This document shows, one piece after another, positions 1 to 10,780 of a DNA stretch of 64,000 bases. Each line of letters begins with the position of its first letter. The first letter of the stretch is position 1. A model generated the notes under the pieces. It had not been told where the DNA came from. It did not search any database and was given only the letters and a program-made list of their open reading frames with translations. The DNA is taken from contig CAMZMU010000081.1 of the NCBI GenBank assembly GCA_947311845.1, forward strand, positions 7,167,709 through 7,231,708, given 5' to 3'. The position numbers and the translations under genes are program-made. This DNA comes from Poa pratensis (taxonomy: Eukaryota > Streptophyta > Magnoliopsida > Poales > Poaceae).

Positions 1-40
1 CCTCACTTTTGGCGAAAAACAAAATAGATCGACGAAACGC

Positions 41-118
41 TGCTCTGTCTCTCGACCCCGTCCTCTGTCTCTCGACCCCCTGCTCTGTCTCTCGACCCCG
101 TCCTCTCTCTCTCGACAG
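41..118. repeat. Pyrimidine-rich 20-bp tandem repeat
   Basis: Four units of about 20 bp run head to tail at 41-60, 61-80, 81-100 and 101-118. They alternate between a TGCTCTG and a TCCTCTG start, so the higher-order period is 40 bp. Every unit contains TCTCTCGACC or a close variant. The last unit ends in CGACAG just before the reading frame of a transposase fragment, so the tract could act as the pyrimidine tract of a 3' splice site. That role is inference. Confidence 0.8.
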
Positions 119-120
119 AT

Positions 121-294
121 CTTCGAAATAAGATAGGGGATGATTGGCTCAATAATTTGATGATTTGCTATGTTGAGAAAGAGATATTTACAAAAATTGA
201 TGACAAGAAGATTATGCTGCGTTTCCATTCCTACAATGATCGTAGAGGTCATCTTCCTCGACACTTTCGCCTTGCCAACATGGATTCAACTTAA
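121..294 (+). pseudogene. hAT transposase C-terminal fragment (ZMYM1/TTF-type)
   Basis: An open frame from 121 runs 57 codons to a TAA at 292-294. It reads as the dimerisation-end of plant hAT-like transposases: a DDWLNN segment, then CYVEKEIF, IDDKKIMLRF and a basic RRGHLPR tail. In this family that block packs against the catalytic core and ends the protein. There is no start codon and no catalytic part in the window, so this is the last exon or a truncated remnant. A tandem pyrimidine repeat ending in CAG precedes it and would fit a 3' splice site. Identification is from pattern memory of the C-terminal motif only. Confidence 0.55.
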
Positions 295-483
295 TGGTAC
301 TATCTTCTTATCAAAATGTAGCACTATTTTTTATGTAGTTTTTTTGTTCTTTGTAGTCAGTTTGTACTTGTTTACATTGTTCTTTCCGTACAATTGTGGA
401 TTACATGTGTTGTAAAAAAAAATCGCCGGTGGCACACCTTTTACTGTTCGCCCCCCTGGTCTCAATTCCTGGCTCCGCCACTG

Positions 484-1672
484 AGGCCACTGTCTAGTGG
501 CGTGGGACAAGGTGGCATCTCCTAAATACCATGGTGGTCTGGTATTCCGAATTTCCGTTTGATGAACCTTGCATTGAGATGTCGTTGGGCCTGGTTGCAG
601 CGAGTGGACCCATCCAGGCCGTGGGCCAAATTCAACCTGCAGATTACCCGCCTTGCCCGGGCTGTGTTTGACTCGGCCACGCACTATGAGCTCGACAATG
701 GGGAGAAGGCAAGGTTTTGGATGGATCGTTGGCTAGATGGCGCTAAGGTGTGCGACCTCGCGCCTAATCTGGTGGCTAAAGTAGCTGCCCAGAGTGTCAA
801 GTCTCGGACTGTCAAGGACGGACTTGCTGGGGAGTGGCTGTTAGACTATGGACCAGATCTCGGCGAGGTGGATTTGGCCGAGTTCTTCAACCTGTGGCGG
901 ACGCTTGCCAATGTGGTGCTGGACCCCGACAAAGAGGACGTGTTCGTATGGAGGTGGTCTCGCGAGGGGGTGTACACGGCGAGATCGGCCTACCAGACGT
1001 TCTTCGCGGGGATGACCATGGCGTCTGCCTCAACGCAGATTTGGCGTTCGAGGGCTCCCTACAGCTGCAAGTTCTTCGCTTGGCTCGTCGAGAAGAACAG
1101 GTGTTGGACGGCCGACAGACTGAGGCGCAGGGGGCTGCCCCACCCAGCGGCATGCCCCCTTTGCGATCAGGAGCAAGAAACCTTGTCGCATCTCTTGCTT
1201 GGTTGCGTGGTTTCCCGTGAGGTCTGGGCTTGGGCGTTGCAGCGTTGGGGCAAAATGGACTGGATGCCTACGCCTGACGACGATCTGATACAGTGGTGGA
1301 CCTCTCGCACCTGCCCGCTCGCGGTCCGGCGGGACTTGTGGACGGCCATCATATTGGTGTTCTGGTGCATGTGGCGTCATAGAAACGACGTTGTGTTCAA
1401 TGGTGCGGCGCCGGCAGTGGACACCATCAAGAAGAAGATCAAGGAAGAATTCTCTCAGTGGCGGCTAGCTAGGCTTTTTCGTAGTGACGTTTTTGGCTTC
1501 CTGGAGCCGTCGCCCCTGTGGATGCAAACGGGTGAGTGAGCGTTCTTTTCCTGTTGTGGACCTGTCACCTCTTGTTGACAGGAGTAGAGCCGCTCTGCGG
1601 CGTTGTATGTGTCGCTTGACACTCCTTCTATGTGTTTAATACAACCCCTAGGGGCTGTATTCTAGAAAAAAA
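484..1672 (+). pseudogene. LINE (non-LTR retrotransposon) 3' fragment, RT-associated zinc-binding domain
   Basis: From 485 the sequence reads as the end of a plant LINE reverse transcriptase (a CLVAWDKVASPKYHGG stretch). A lost base near 540 shifts the frame, and the remaining 326 codons run to a TGA at 1537-1539. The C-terminal half carries the zf-RVT pattern: KFFAWL, then a CPLC...ETLSHLLLGC...W metal-binding segment around residues 195-220. This region follows the RT domain in plant L1-type elements. After the stop come about 130 bp of 3' UTR and a short A-run at 1666-1672, as expected for a retroposed 3' end. The 5' part of the LINE would lie left of the hAT element inserted in it, outside the window. 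It is inactive because it is frameshifted and split. Confidence 0.8.
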
Positions 1673-2526
1673 TACAAGCATGAATATCAATGAACAGGAA
1701 AAGTTCAGATCCTACTAGTCTAGAGGTCACAGCAGCATCCATTAAAAACAGCGTAGCAACTTAATCAAACTAGCATCAGAAGGACGCAACTAGATAAAAG
1801 TATTCAAGGCCTGCCCAACTTAAACTGATAAGACGGACTAGATATATCTGAAAGCATAATATGCCGCAAAAATCGCGTTCAGTGTCTAGATCATGTAAGA
1901 ACATCTCAGAACAAGCATATGAACTGTGTCAAAATGACATATTCGTGACAATACATAATGTTCACGGTATTAGCAGCAAGCGTCTGTGCATACAACAGTC
2001 TCACCAACTCAGTATTGTATCAGTTAAGTTCAGGTATTGTATAATCAAACTATTAAATTCAGGTAATCAAAGATACAATAAACCAAATTGATCTAGCACC
2101 AAACTATTAAGTTCAGTATTGTATCTGTTAAGTTCAGGTATATCAGTATTGTCTAGCACCAAACTATGGCTCAATGCTTACAGTAATAAAAAAACTATGG
2201 CTCAATGCCAGGAATCTTTTCCTTCTGCTTTTGCTTTGGATTCCTTCCGCCAGGAGCAATTTCAATTAGGTTTGGATTCACGTCTACTTTGATCTTGCTT
2301 TACTCTAAGCTCCCTAGCTTGTGCTTCGCCAAAGTATAATCAAACTAGTATTAAGTTCGCCATCTCCTCTATCTGCTTCGCAACCAAGCCCAGCAAAGAC
2401 CAGCCCGGGCCAGTTTAGCTTACCGACCGTTTCGGACTTCAAACCAACTCCAAGACCAAGAAGAAGCCATCGATGACATTACTACCTACATCAAAGACAA
2501 GCGTTTTAGCGAGCTGTGAGTGCTCG
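1673..2526. other. Non-coding stretch, no gene recognised
   Basis: AT-rich DNA with no convincing frame. A phrase built from AAGTTCAGGTATTGTAT and TCAGTATTGTAT recurs between about 2010 and 2150, and AAACTATGGCTCAATGC recurs at about 2163 and 2193, so there is local duplication. No terminal repeats or target duplications were found. Confidence 0.5.
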
Positions 2527-2560
2527 CGACACTGTTCATCTACAGAGATGAACAGTGTCG
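2527..2560. repeat. Perfect 15-bp inverted repeat with 4-nt loop
   Basis: The left arm CGACACTGTTCATCT (2527-2541) and right arm AGATGAACAGTGTCG (2546-2560) are exact reverse complements separated by ACAG. In RNA this would fold into a very stable hairpin. It sits about 130 bp upstream of a GC-rich block that looks like a first exon. No transposon-type TSD is visible around it. Confidence 0.9.
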
Positions 2561-2689
2561 AACAGTACCACCGCGGCCCGCGCCGTCCATGGCTGATCCG
2601 ACGGTTCGCGTGTCTCTTTTGCAAGAAAGTCCCTAAATTGTCTACAAATTGCGAATCGGTCCTTCTGTACATAAACACCAAACCCTAGC

Positions 2690-3056
2690 CTGGATCCCCA
2701 ATCCTCCCCATTTTCCCCACTCACCTCTCCTCCCCGACGCGGCCGCCTCCACCCCGACGCCGCTGCCGCCCGAGCTCTCCTGCCACCTCTAGCCCGAGCC
2801 GCCACTTTCGTCGCCCGCGCCCGCTTCCGCTTCCTCGCCTGCGCTCGCTCCCTCCATGGTGGCCGCAGGCCGGCCTCTCTCCGCTGCGCCATCACCCCGC
2901 CCGACCTCGGCCCTCCTCTCTCACCGTCGCCTCTCCTCCACGCCCTCCAAGGCTGCTGGCCGCCGCTCGGCCAGTCACCGCCGGCCGGCCTCCCTCCGCC
3001 GTGCCATCACCCCGCCCCGAGCTCTGGCCCGGCCGGACCAATCTCGCTGGTCTCAG
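2690..3056 (+). other. Possible GC-rich first exon with splice donor
   Basis: A sharply GC-rich island begins after an AAACCCTAG motif typical of plant 5' leaders and ends in a strong donor, TCTCAG|GTAAGG, at 3056/3057. The only long frame in it (ATG at 2856) is low-complexity Pro/Arg/Ala/Ser and does not look like a conserved protein, so the exon may be untranslated. The next plausible acceptor is a CACACTCACCCAG at about 5221, just ahead of the F-box segment at 5289. That would give one transcript with a ~2.2 kb intron holding the local duplications described below. This gene model is inference; no cDNA support is available here. Confidence 0.3.
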
Positions 3057-3189
3057 GTAAGGTTCCAGCAGCACTGTCTTTTTCCAAGTCAGATTCGTCA
3101 AATTCTTTCACCTACGCGTGATGCTTTGAAGAGGAGAAGTGGTTTTGTTGGTTCACTGGAGCAATCATCAGATCCTCTCTCGGTGCAGA

Positions 3190-3523
3190 CACGTAATCAG
3201 TAGCCTTTGTTATAGTTTACACTAGCCTTTGTGTGCAATTTTTAGGTAAAATTTATTCTCTCTAATCAATTCAATTACCCTTGCTTCGTTTTACCTTCTT
3301 CAGAATCTAATCTGGTTGTCAAGATCTAATATCCAAGTGTTTGCATATTGCTCCAGAACCTCTCTCACGTAATCACCAGTCTTTGTTATTGTTTGCACAT
3401 GCCTTTGTGTGCAATTTCTAGGAAAATTTATCCTCTCTACTCAATTCAATTACCCTTGCTTCGTTTTAGCTTTTTCAGGATCCAATCTGGTTGTCAAGAT
3501 TTAATATCCAGTTGTTTGCATAC
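3190..3523. repeat. Tandem duplication, 176-bp period
   Basis: Positions 3190-3348 and 3366-3523 are diverged copies of the same ~158-bp segment. Both open with CACGTAATCA, share GCCTTTGTGTGCAATTT and CAATTACCCTTGCTTCGTTT, and close with ATCCA-GTTTGCATA. Differences are scattered substitutions and short indels, so the duplication is not recent. Confidence 0.85.
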
Positions 3524-3712
3524 ACATAGATATTAGAGTGATTCTTTATTAAGCATCCTTCACTATGATGAAACAATTATATATGACAGACAAATTAGCA
3601 GAAAACACCATAGTCGAGCATCAATATAAGAATGTTGTGCTTCACGTCTCACCTCAATTTTGCCACTAATTCTGGCAAACCATATTACCAACAAAGTTTT
3701 TGTTGTTGTTGT

Positions 3713-3909
3713 TAAGTCTTTATTCCCAGTTTCTCGCCCATGTGATGTTTGATCTCCTTAGTTTCTTAAAAATTTACACGTCTCAATCAAAGTTCATCCA
3801 TGCAGCTGTTGTTGTAAGTCTTTATTCCCAGTTTCTCGCCCATGTGATGTTTGATCTCCCTAGTTTCTTAAAAATTTACACGTCTCAATCAAAGTTCATC
3901 CATGCAGCT
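3713..3909. repeat. Near-perfect tandem duplication, 102-bp period
   Basis: Positions 3713-3807 and 3815-3909 match over 95 bp with a single visible difference (CTCCTTAG against CTCCCTAG). They are separated by a GTTGTTG linker. The near identity points to a recent local duplication. The repeat sits in the presumed intron between the GC-rich block at 2.7-3.1 kb and the F-box segment at 5.3 kb. Confidence 0.9.
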
Positions 3910-4558
3910 TATCGCCTCATTGCACCAGTGCACTAGGGTAAGCAGTGTAGCGGCCGCCGACGCGTGGCGAGATTGAAGGGAGAATCATATCTTTTGTTGA
4001 ACAATGCCCTGTGTATATTCACATTCACAATTTTGTACTGTAGTGCTGTCAATACAGGGTATGGAGTAAAGGAAAACTTCTCAAACGAAGGCATTATCAA
4101 GGAATTTAACTTAGTATTTTTCTTTCACTTTTCTGTATTAATCAGCTTAGCTAATTCATCCTGAATATTTGTTCGTAAAGATTCAGCCGTAATCATTGAA
4201 GATAAACATTTCTTACTGCCCATATGGCCATGTCTAATTCCTAATGGGAGAAGGATTCAAATGAAAGAGGATGTCTAGACTCTAGGGTATTGCAGAAATT
4301 TGTTACTGACCTTCATACGTGCAAAGATATGCTTATTACTTGGTATTTCACTTAGAGCATTTACTGCTCTACTCGCATGCTATCAAAACATCTACTCACG
4401 TGCTGTCCTCATATTCTTCTAAACTGTAATGGGTAATGTATGGTCAGTTTATAATCATTAATTTCATCTAGCCCTATAGATAAAAAACGGAAATTTTATT
4501 TCTTATGTGACGATGACAAAGGAGAGACGACCACACCTAAAATTATGTTGGACTTGAA

Positions 4559-4848
4559 GCTTCCAAGTTATGATCATACACTGCGGTTTAGTAGCTGAAT
4601 ATATCCTGTGATGGTTATTGCAGCTAGGAGGAGGCATACTGAAGCCCCATAAGTTACGACTGAGCAGGAATAGATTAGATTTTAATTTGGGTTTCCCAAA
4701 TTCTCTTCCTTACCATTAAATCTCATTTGCTTCCAAGTTATGATCACATGCTGCAGTTCAGCAATATCTCCTGATGGCTATTGCAGCTAGGAGGAGGTGT
4801 ACTGAAAGTCAGTTACGCATGGGCAAGAGTAGATTAGGTTTTAATTTT
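4559..4848. repeat. Tandem duplication, 170-bp period
   Basis: Copies at 4559-4688 and 4729-4848 share GCTTCCAAGTTATGATCA, ATTGCAGCTAGGAGGAGG and a TAGATTAG-TTTTAATTT end. They differ by several substitutions and short deletions. This is the third independent local duplication between 3.1 and 4.9 kb. Confidence 0.85.
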
Positions 4849-5288
4849 TTTAGGGAGTTTTTTGTGCGTCCAGTGTCGAGCAAGTACAAACTACAGTTTT
4901 AATTTCGGGATTTTAATGCTGTCCTACCCTTAGTTTCAGACATGTTTACATACGTATTACCAGGATGAAATAAGATCTATATGTGTGTTGTATAATTCAG
5001 TTACAGGATTCAGTTCACCGATCAGGTTGACGTATTTCTGCAAGTGAACTCAAGCACCTCTTCTAATTTCGTTGTGTGAATAACAGAAATCGTTTGAAAG
5101 TGGACAGGACGTTTTTGAGCATTACATGTCTATGAGTTCAGTCCACTTCTCCCTTTTTTAATAAGCAAAAACTATGGTTTTGTTTGGTTGGATCAGTTCT
5201 TTTAATTTCACACTCACCCAGTGCAATAGGATATGCGAATCTTAGAAGCATAACCTTTGGTATGTTCTGATGGAATTGCGATCCTGGG

Positions 5289-6014
5289 GAAGACAATAAC
5301 CTTCGCCACGTGATCTTCTGGCGACTCCTTCACAACTTCAGCCACACCATGGAGCTGAAGCTGAGGGTGAACCACCTTGAGGACATCGCCATTGTTCGCG
5401 CCGCCGAGCGGATCCAGCTCCTCCGACCGTTCAGCAACCTCGGGCGCCTCGAGCTGGAAGGATTGCACAGGCCCAAAGGCAAGACTGCCGCGGTGGCGAT
5501 TGCTAACCTGCTCTGGTGCTGCCCCTTGGTCGGTGACCTCCGGATCAGGCTGACCACAGTGCAGGGCGATTCCTCCAGAGAATTATCTCGCTATGGGACC
5601 TGCTTCCTTGAGAGAAAATATCGTCATGATCTTGACAAGTCGATCCATAGTTACAAGCGCCGCAGGTTAGAGCCCATGGTTTCGGTGAGAGGAGATGATG
5701 AGGATGCCCATGATGATGATGCCTTCGATCAGGTTCCTAATCTCCCTGCCTTGAGCGGGCGCGTTTTCCACTGCTTGCAGATGAGCTTGAGATGTCTACG
5801 CTTGCAATTTTGGCGGGAGAAGACAAAATGCTTTGGACTCAAGTTGATCAAATTCTTTGCTGAAAATGCGGTGGTTCTTGAAGAGATGCACATCGACAGT
5901 GGTAATGGAAAGATGTGCGGGCACATAAATTGGGAGGTTGAAAGATGGGTTGCTCAGTCATCGAAAAGGAGAAAAACAAGTTTTAGAGTCTTGCCCCTAG
6001 AAAGGCAAAATTAA
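5289..6014 (+). pseudogene. F-box/LRR-type protein, C-terminal half only
   Basis: The open frame runs 726 bp to a TAA at 6012-6014. It encodes the leucine-rich C-terminal half of a grass F-box protein: FWRLLHNF, ELKLRVNHLEDIAI, a RLELEGLHRPK repeat, a AVAIANLLWCCPLVGDLRI repeat, an acidic DDEDAHDDDAF linker and the FFAENAVVLEEMHID block that ends this family. F-box proteins serve as substrate adaptors of SCF ubiquitin ligases; this half would be the substrate-recognition part. No F-box (the Skp1-binding N-terminus) is seen within 2 kb upstream, so the copy looks 5'-truncated unless upstream exons exist. A second copy lies on the opposite strand at 16541-18100 and keeps the N-terminus but lacks the ~27-residue segment present here around the acidic linker. 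Confidence 0.7.
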
Positions 6015-6334
6015 CAAGGTATACATATATAATGCCCCCTAGAGAGGGAGATTCTTGTGTCGAATTTGAAACGGATGCAAATGTTTGGACTTCTTCCATT
6101 ATGTTGTTTCAATCGTGTTTGACCTCCTATCAATGTTTCAAGGTTATAGTTTGTGGTCATCTATCGGTCATTTAGCAGTTCTTTTTTCTTCTTTGGACAT
6201 AAGCAAAAGATTTGTCCCATCCATCTATTAAGAGGAAGTGTTACAACAAAAATAAAAAAAGGATACTTGACAAAACACACCATAAGCGACCCAAAGAGAT
6301 AACCACCAGTACATTTCATGGGCGAGGGCGAGCC

Positions 6335-6590
6335 CGATATAAAAAAAATTCCCGAGGGCGGTCGGGATTACCGGTTACCGGAAAATCCCGACCGGTTACC
6401 GGACGAATTTAAAAGGCAAAATTTAAAAATTCAAAAAATTTGGTTCTTGATTTGACCATCTAATTAACTAGGGATTTTGTTAAAATTTAAATTTTCCAAA
6501 ATTTTCTGGATTTTTTCATCGTTATGACCATTTCTCGAGGGTGGTCGGGATATCCGGTTACGACCGGTAACCAAAACCTTGCTCCTCACT
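6335..6590. repeat. Cluster of CCGGTTACCGG palindromes
   Basis: A GGTCGGGAT-CCGGTTA motif appears at about 6360-6405 and again at about 6543-6572. They are separated by AT-rich DNA built from AAATTTAAAATT. CCGGTTACCGG is a self-complementary core. The arrangement resembles a small grass repeat of unassigned class; no clean terminal repeats or target duplication were found. Confidence 0.5.
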
Positions 6591-7210
6591 ATTGTTTGTT
6601 GCTAGGATAAGAGGTGCCATGGTGGTGGTACAAAACAGTGCTATTACATTTTTTTCATATCTACCATGATTTGTGAATGACCTTTGGGGGTGTAAATCAA
6701 TGAGGCCATCCAACTAGTGATATGCCATCCAAACTCCATTTCAAAAAAATGAGCCGCATACAGAATCCAAGGAGGTGTTTTTTCGGGAGCACCAGAAAAA
6801 ATGGGCATATGCTCGATAGGCTTAGGGCACAACACGCTGGAGAGAAATCCTAGGATATTTAGATACATGCACCAGCAAACAACACGCTCGATATGCTTAT
6901 AGTCTTTCGTAAACTAAAATTTGAAAACATTTTTACTCTAAACCATAATCCGATCTATCTTTCAGTGTAGTCTTAGTTTCGATGGAAGCTGCAAAAGTAG
7001 TTCCCATGTATAATGTTTTTTCCTGTTAAAAGTTACCATGTAGCACCACTCCATTTATACAAATTCACCACATGTAGTTACATTTCTTACTTTAGAAGAA
7101 TAATTACACACCACATTTTATATACGAAAAAATCTCTCACCATGGTGGAGCATTCATCACATTATTTGCTAAAAACTATTATTTGGGCCAAATAACATGG
7201 AATTCATTTC
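6591..7210. other. Non-coding, no gene recognised
   Basis: AT-rich sequence without a convincing frame. Only short unsupported frames are present and no splice or repeat structure stood out. Confidence 0.4.
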
Positions 7211-7365
7211 ACGATTCCATGGTGCACTTGTTTGGATGTACTAGAATTGGATATCAGAATTCATTTGAGGATTCCAGCCGATTGACATTCCACGATTCCA
7301 TGGTGCACTTGTTTGGATGTACTAGAATTGGATATCAGAATTCATTTGAGGATTCCAGCTGATTA
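7211..7365. repeat. Tandem duplication, 81-bp period
   Basis: The segment starting ACGATTCCATGGTGCACTTG occurs at 7211 and 7292 and is almost identical over ~74 bp. Around it (7195-7560) the motif GGAATTCATTT and its complement recur, and the block ends in CCAAACGAGCCCTTA. That ending resembles the GGGCTCGTTTGG start of some PIF/Harbinger MITEs in reverse. The left end does not match well, so the element class is uncertain. Confidence 0.7.
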
Positions 7366-8684
7366 ACACGAAGCATTACGTGATTCCAGCCCAGACCCCT
7401 GTCATTCTCCAGGAATTCATTTCAGTTCAGGATTCCAAGTGGTCGCCAAACACGAATTATGGAATTCATTTCATTGGTTTTTGCAAATGAAATGATTGGG
7501 AATGTCATTTCAATTCATTTGCACCAAATGAATTGAAATGAGGGGTGCCAAACGAGCCCTTAGTACCCACCATGTTGATAGTATACTTACCAGAACATAA
7601 TGGTGTTATTTAGTCGTAATTATCATGAGAATAGTGCATTTACAATATAATTTGTCGAAACGATATCAGTGAGTAGCTACCATCCAATGTATTAGCTAGA
7701 TTATGCTTAGCATTAGCTAACAACACACATCGATAAAGTGATGTACTTACCAGAGACCACGATAAAACTTATCACTATGGTGTTCATGTACTTATTAGAC
7801 TATGGTAACTTCTAATAGAATAGGATGGTAACTACAGAAAAGTCGCTTTCGAGGACAGGCTCCGTGGATCCTTTTTTTGAAAAACATTGTAATCGACATT
7901 TTGAAGTTTCAAAAAATTCCGAAAAGTATCCGAGATGTTGAAAATGACATATTGTACGGTGCTGCAAAATTTTAACGCAGCGTAGTTTGCATTCCGGCAT
8001 GCACAAAAATGAAAAATCCTGACAAATTTGAAGGTTTTCCGAATTTGCCTGTTCACTACCTAAAATACATAATATTTTGCTTAGGATCATGACACTTATT
8101 CTATGTTATAATATTATTTAAAAGCTTATTCTTGTTATTATTTCCTGGGATCACATGCTAAATTTTAGAAAAAGATTAGCTGTCATTTTAGTTGACTCGG
8201 AGCTGAAATGATGAGTCTATGAGAATCCAGTCCTTGAAGATGACCCCAAGAATTAATAATTCCACCATTTCTCAAGTCTACTGACACCAACTTAATATAT
8301 GAACTTATTTTATACATCAACATGATGTGCCTCCATTGGAGTAAGCCCCTTTTTTTATTTGATACTCTTTGTGTTCTAACATATTGTTCTTGCTTTATTG
8401 TACTTCAAACAATCTTCTGTTTCAAATGAACAAATGGGTGATAAAATTTATGTCCTATATAATTATATTAACTCTAATTAAATATGAATGTACATATACA
8501 TAGTGTGTGACGCGATTCAATTATTCAGGGTCATTATTTTTACTACATGGACCTTAAGTTTTGCTTAAGTTGATACAATCACGTAATCATAATCTGCATC
8601 ATAGTTCTTAGGCTTTTTTAAAGATGAAGTCCGACTTAGTACGATCTATGAGTCGTTGTGAAGACATTTCTCGGCGGTCATAGT
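7366..8684. other. Non-coding, no gene recognised
   Basis: Low-GC DNA. A stretch at 7850-8050 (frames of AAAAATGAAAAATCC and similar) has the look of an old grass repeat, but ends could not be defined. No protein-coding signal was seen. Confidence 0.4.
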
Positions 8685-8852
8685 CAGGGGCGGAGGCAGG
8701 ATTCACTAATTTTGGAGATTAGGGGGGGCCGGTTAAAGCAAATTTTCTAAATTATACACTGTTCATAATTTTTTAGCAAGAAATCTATGGTGTTAGGGGG
8801 GGGGGGGGGGGGGGGCCCAGGGCCCCTGCTGGTCCCCCTGTATCCGCCCCTG
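8685..8852. mobile_element. hAT MITE with perfect 8-bp target duplication
   Basis: This 168-bp element starts CAGGGGCGGA and ends TCCGCCCCTG, a 10-bp terminal inverted repeat. It is flanked on both sides by GTCATAGT (8677-8684 and 8853-8860), the 8-bp duplication expected for hAT insertion. It contains an uninterrupted G-run of about 19 bases near 8797-8815 and has no coding capacity, so it depends on a transposase supplied elsewhere. Confidence 0.9.
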
Positions 8853-9206
8853 GTCATAGTTCTTTCATAGATAGCTTGTTACACGGAGCACAATATTTCA
8901 GATTAGCACATGATAATATTTTGTTCCCTCGTTCGTAAGAATAGTTCATATCGTCTTAATGCAATATATATCTCTGAATGCACGTTGCATATATTATTGC
9001 CTTATGGTATTGGTGTGCTATTCATGTTGTTCATATTGGACCACAAGAAGGAAATTTCTCCAATTTAGACCTGCTTCCAAAACCTACTTGAAAAAAAAAA
9101 ATCTTATTATGAGAATTGGCAATAATCTGAACCTTGTGTTCCATATAGCAAACCCCGCATAGAGACAATATCTCTAAATGGCGCGGAAATTTCATGTTGT
9201 CCAATC

Positions 9207-10780
9207 AACCCAGAGTATGAGGATTTTCACTACATTACATCGATCATTAACTGCTTTGCTCAACGCACAACGTTACAATCCATATGTCTACGGTGCTGTG
9301 TCCAATTATTTTGTTTTCATTTTCATACACTCATGGAACAATGAAGCACTATAAGTTTCCAATACATGTCCTGAGTATTTTCTCACCGCCCTCTTATGTA
9401 CACATTTGGCACATAACCTTTGTATGATAACGTTGTATAATGCATATTTAGGATGGTAATGAACTAAGAAAACAAATTTGGTTCATATTTTGAAGTTTTA
9501 TGATAATGAAGCTAAGGACAATATCCCTAGCATGGAACGAGCAGAAAGTGGAGTTCCATTCGGGAACACATAGTTTATACTATTTCTTAGTAACCATGTT
9601 TTTTTTTTAGTTTTGTTTGAAAGTGAGATTGAACAGGTATTTTCTAATCTATCATTATATTATACGGAGTAGTCCTTAGGATTGCATTATAATCGATGAC
9701 AAACATATTTTCAATAGTCTTTGGGTCTATCTAAGTCAACGTAGACTCAAATTTATTAAAGTCTCACTCACTTGAGAACTCATTCCAGTTACACTTTTCT
9801 GTCAGGAATAATACAAGTGGATGTGAGTTGCACTTTTCAAAGTTGACTAATATTTAGGAAACAGATATTTTTTCATGTTATATTTCCGTTTTGGCTCTCA
9901 ATTTCCATCATTGGAACACCGTGTCGGCTTTATCATTCATCACCCAACTTTCATCTCCTGCATTAACTCTCTGGATCCACATGGACCCCCTCGGCGAACT
10001 GGCACCACAGTCCATAAAAAACCGGAGCGCCGCAGAGTAAGAACTTGGCCAATGTCCTTTGTGCCTGCCCACCTTGGTAGCGCACCAGGTTGATCTCCCT
10101 CACCCGGTACGTCAGCAAGAACTTCGCCAACGTAGGAATTCATATGTCATCAGGGTAGGAAGATTTTCACTACATTACAACGATCCTTAACTTTGTTTGA
10201 AGTTAGATCGCACTAGTATTTTCGAATGTGCAGCATATTAGAGTCCTTAGGATTAAATTATAATCAAAGACAAACATATTTCTCAATAGTCTTTGGGTCT
10301 ATCTAAGTCAAAATCGACTCAGATTTTTTAAAGTGTCACCTGAGGACTCATTCCAGTTGCACTTTCCTGCCATGAAAATTGCAGCTCATTCAGTTGCACT
10401 TTTCTATCAAGAAAAATACAAGTGGATATGAGTTGAGCTTTTCATGGTCGACTAAGATTTAGTAAAACGGATATTCTTTTCATCTTGTTATTGTTTTGAA
10501 TTGTTAATGATCAATAACCATTCAGCACCAAAACGGATGTGAGTACAGTTTTCCTTTTTGGCTATTAATTAATTTCCATCAACAGAACACGGTGTCGGCT
10601 TTATCGTTCATCACCCAACCTTTCATCTCCTGCATTAACTCGGTCTGGATCGACAAGGCCCTTCGGCGAACTGGCACCACAGTCGATCAAGAACCGGAGC
10701 GCTAAAGAGCAAGAACTTGGCCAAGGTCCTGTGCGCCCGCCCCCTTGGTAGTGCGCCAGGTTGATCTCCCTCACCCCGTA
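9207..10780. repeat. Segmental tandem duplication (about 0.6-0.9 kb copies)
   Basis: Copy A (about 9207-10110) and copy B (about 10156-10780) share a series of blocks in the same order. These are GATTTTCACTACATTACA, the CAATAGTCTTTGGGTCTATC block, ACTCATTCCAGTT, an ACAAGTGGATATGAGTT-type block, and finally an F-box C-terminus in reverse. Copy A is extended by unrelated DNA near its start. Divergence is substantial, with many indels, so the duplication is old. Confidence 0.8.
9915..10110 (-). pseudogene. F-box protein C-terminal remnant, copy A
   Basis: Read on the minus strand, this piece encodes a broken version of the same tail as 10579-11090: a WVMNDKADTV end preceded by an LMQEMK-like segment, each in a different frame. 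It stops matching at about 10110, where the copy breaks off. It is a relic with no function expected. Confidence 0.5.

Larger units (their letters stand above)
1..483 (+). mobile_element. Right-hand end of a hAT-type DNA transposon
   Basis: The stretch contains a transposase C-terminal fragment and ends at 468-483 in CCTGGCTCCGCCACTG. This is the mirror of the CAGGGGCGGAGCCAGG-type start seen in many grass hAT elements. Immediately after it, from 484, the sequence reads as an interrupted LINE reverse transcriptase, so AGGCCACT (484-491) is the expected 8-bp target duplication. The left end and the other TSD copy lie outside the window, so the boundary rests on the terminal motif and on the LINE frame starting exactly there. 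Confidence 0.65.

Noticed and set aside
8797..8815. Long G-run (and C-run at 20114-20131) as special structures
   Set aside because: Single homopolymers of uncertain true length; a lone run does not make a G-quadruplex array.
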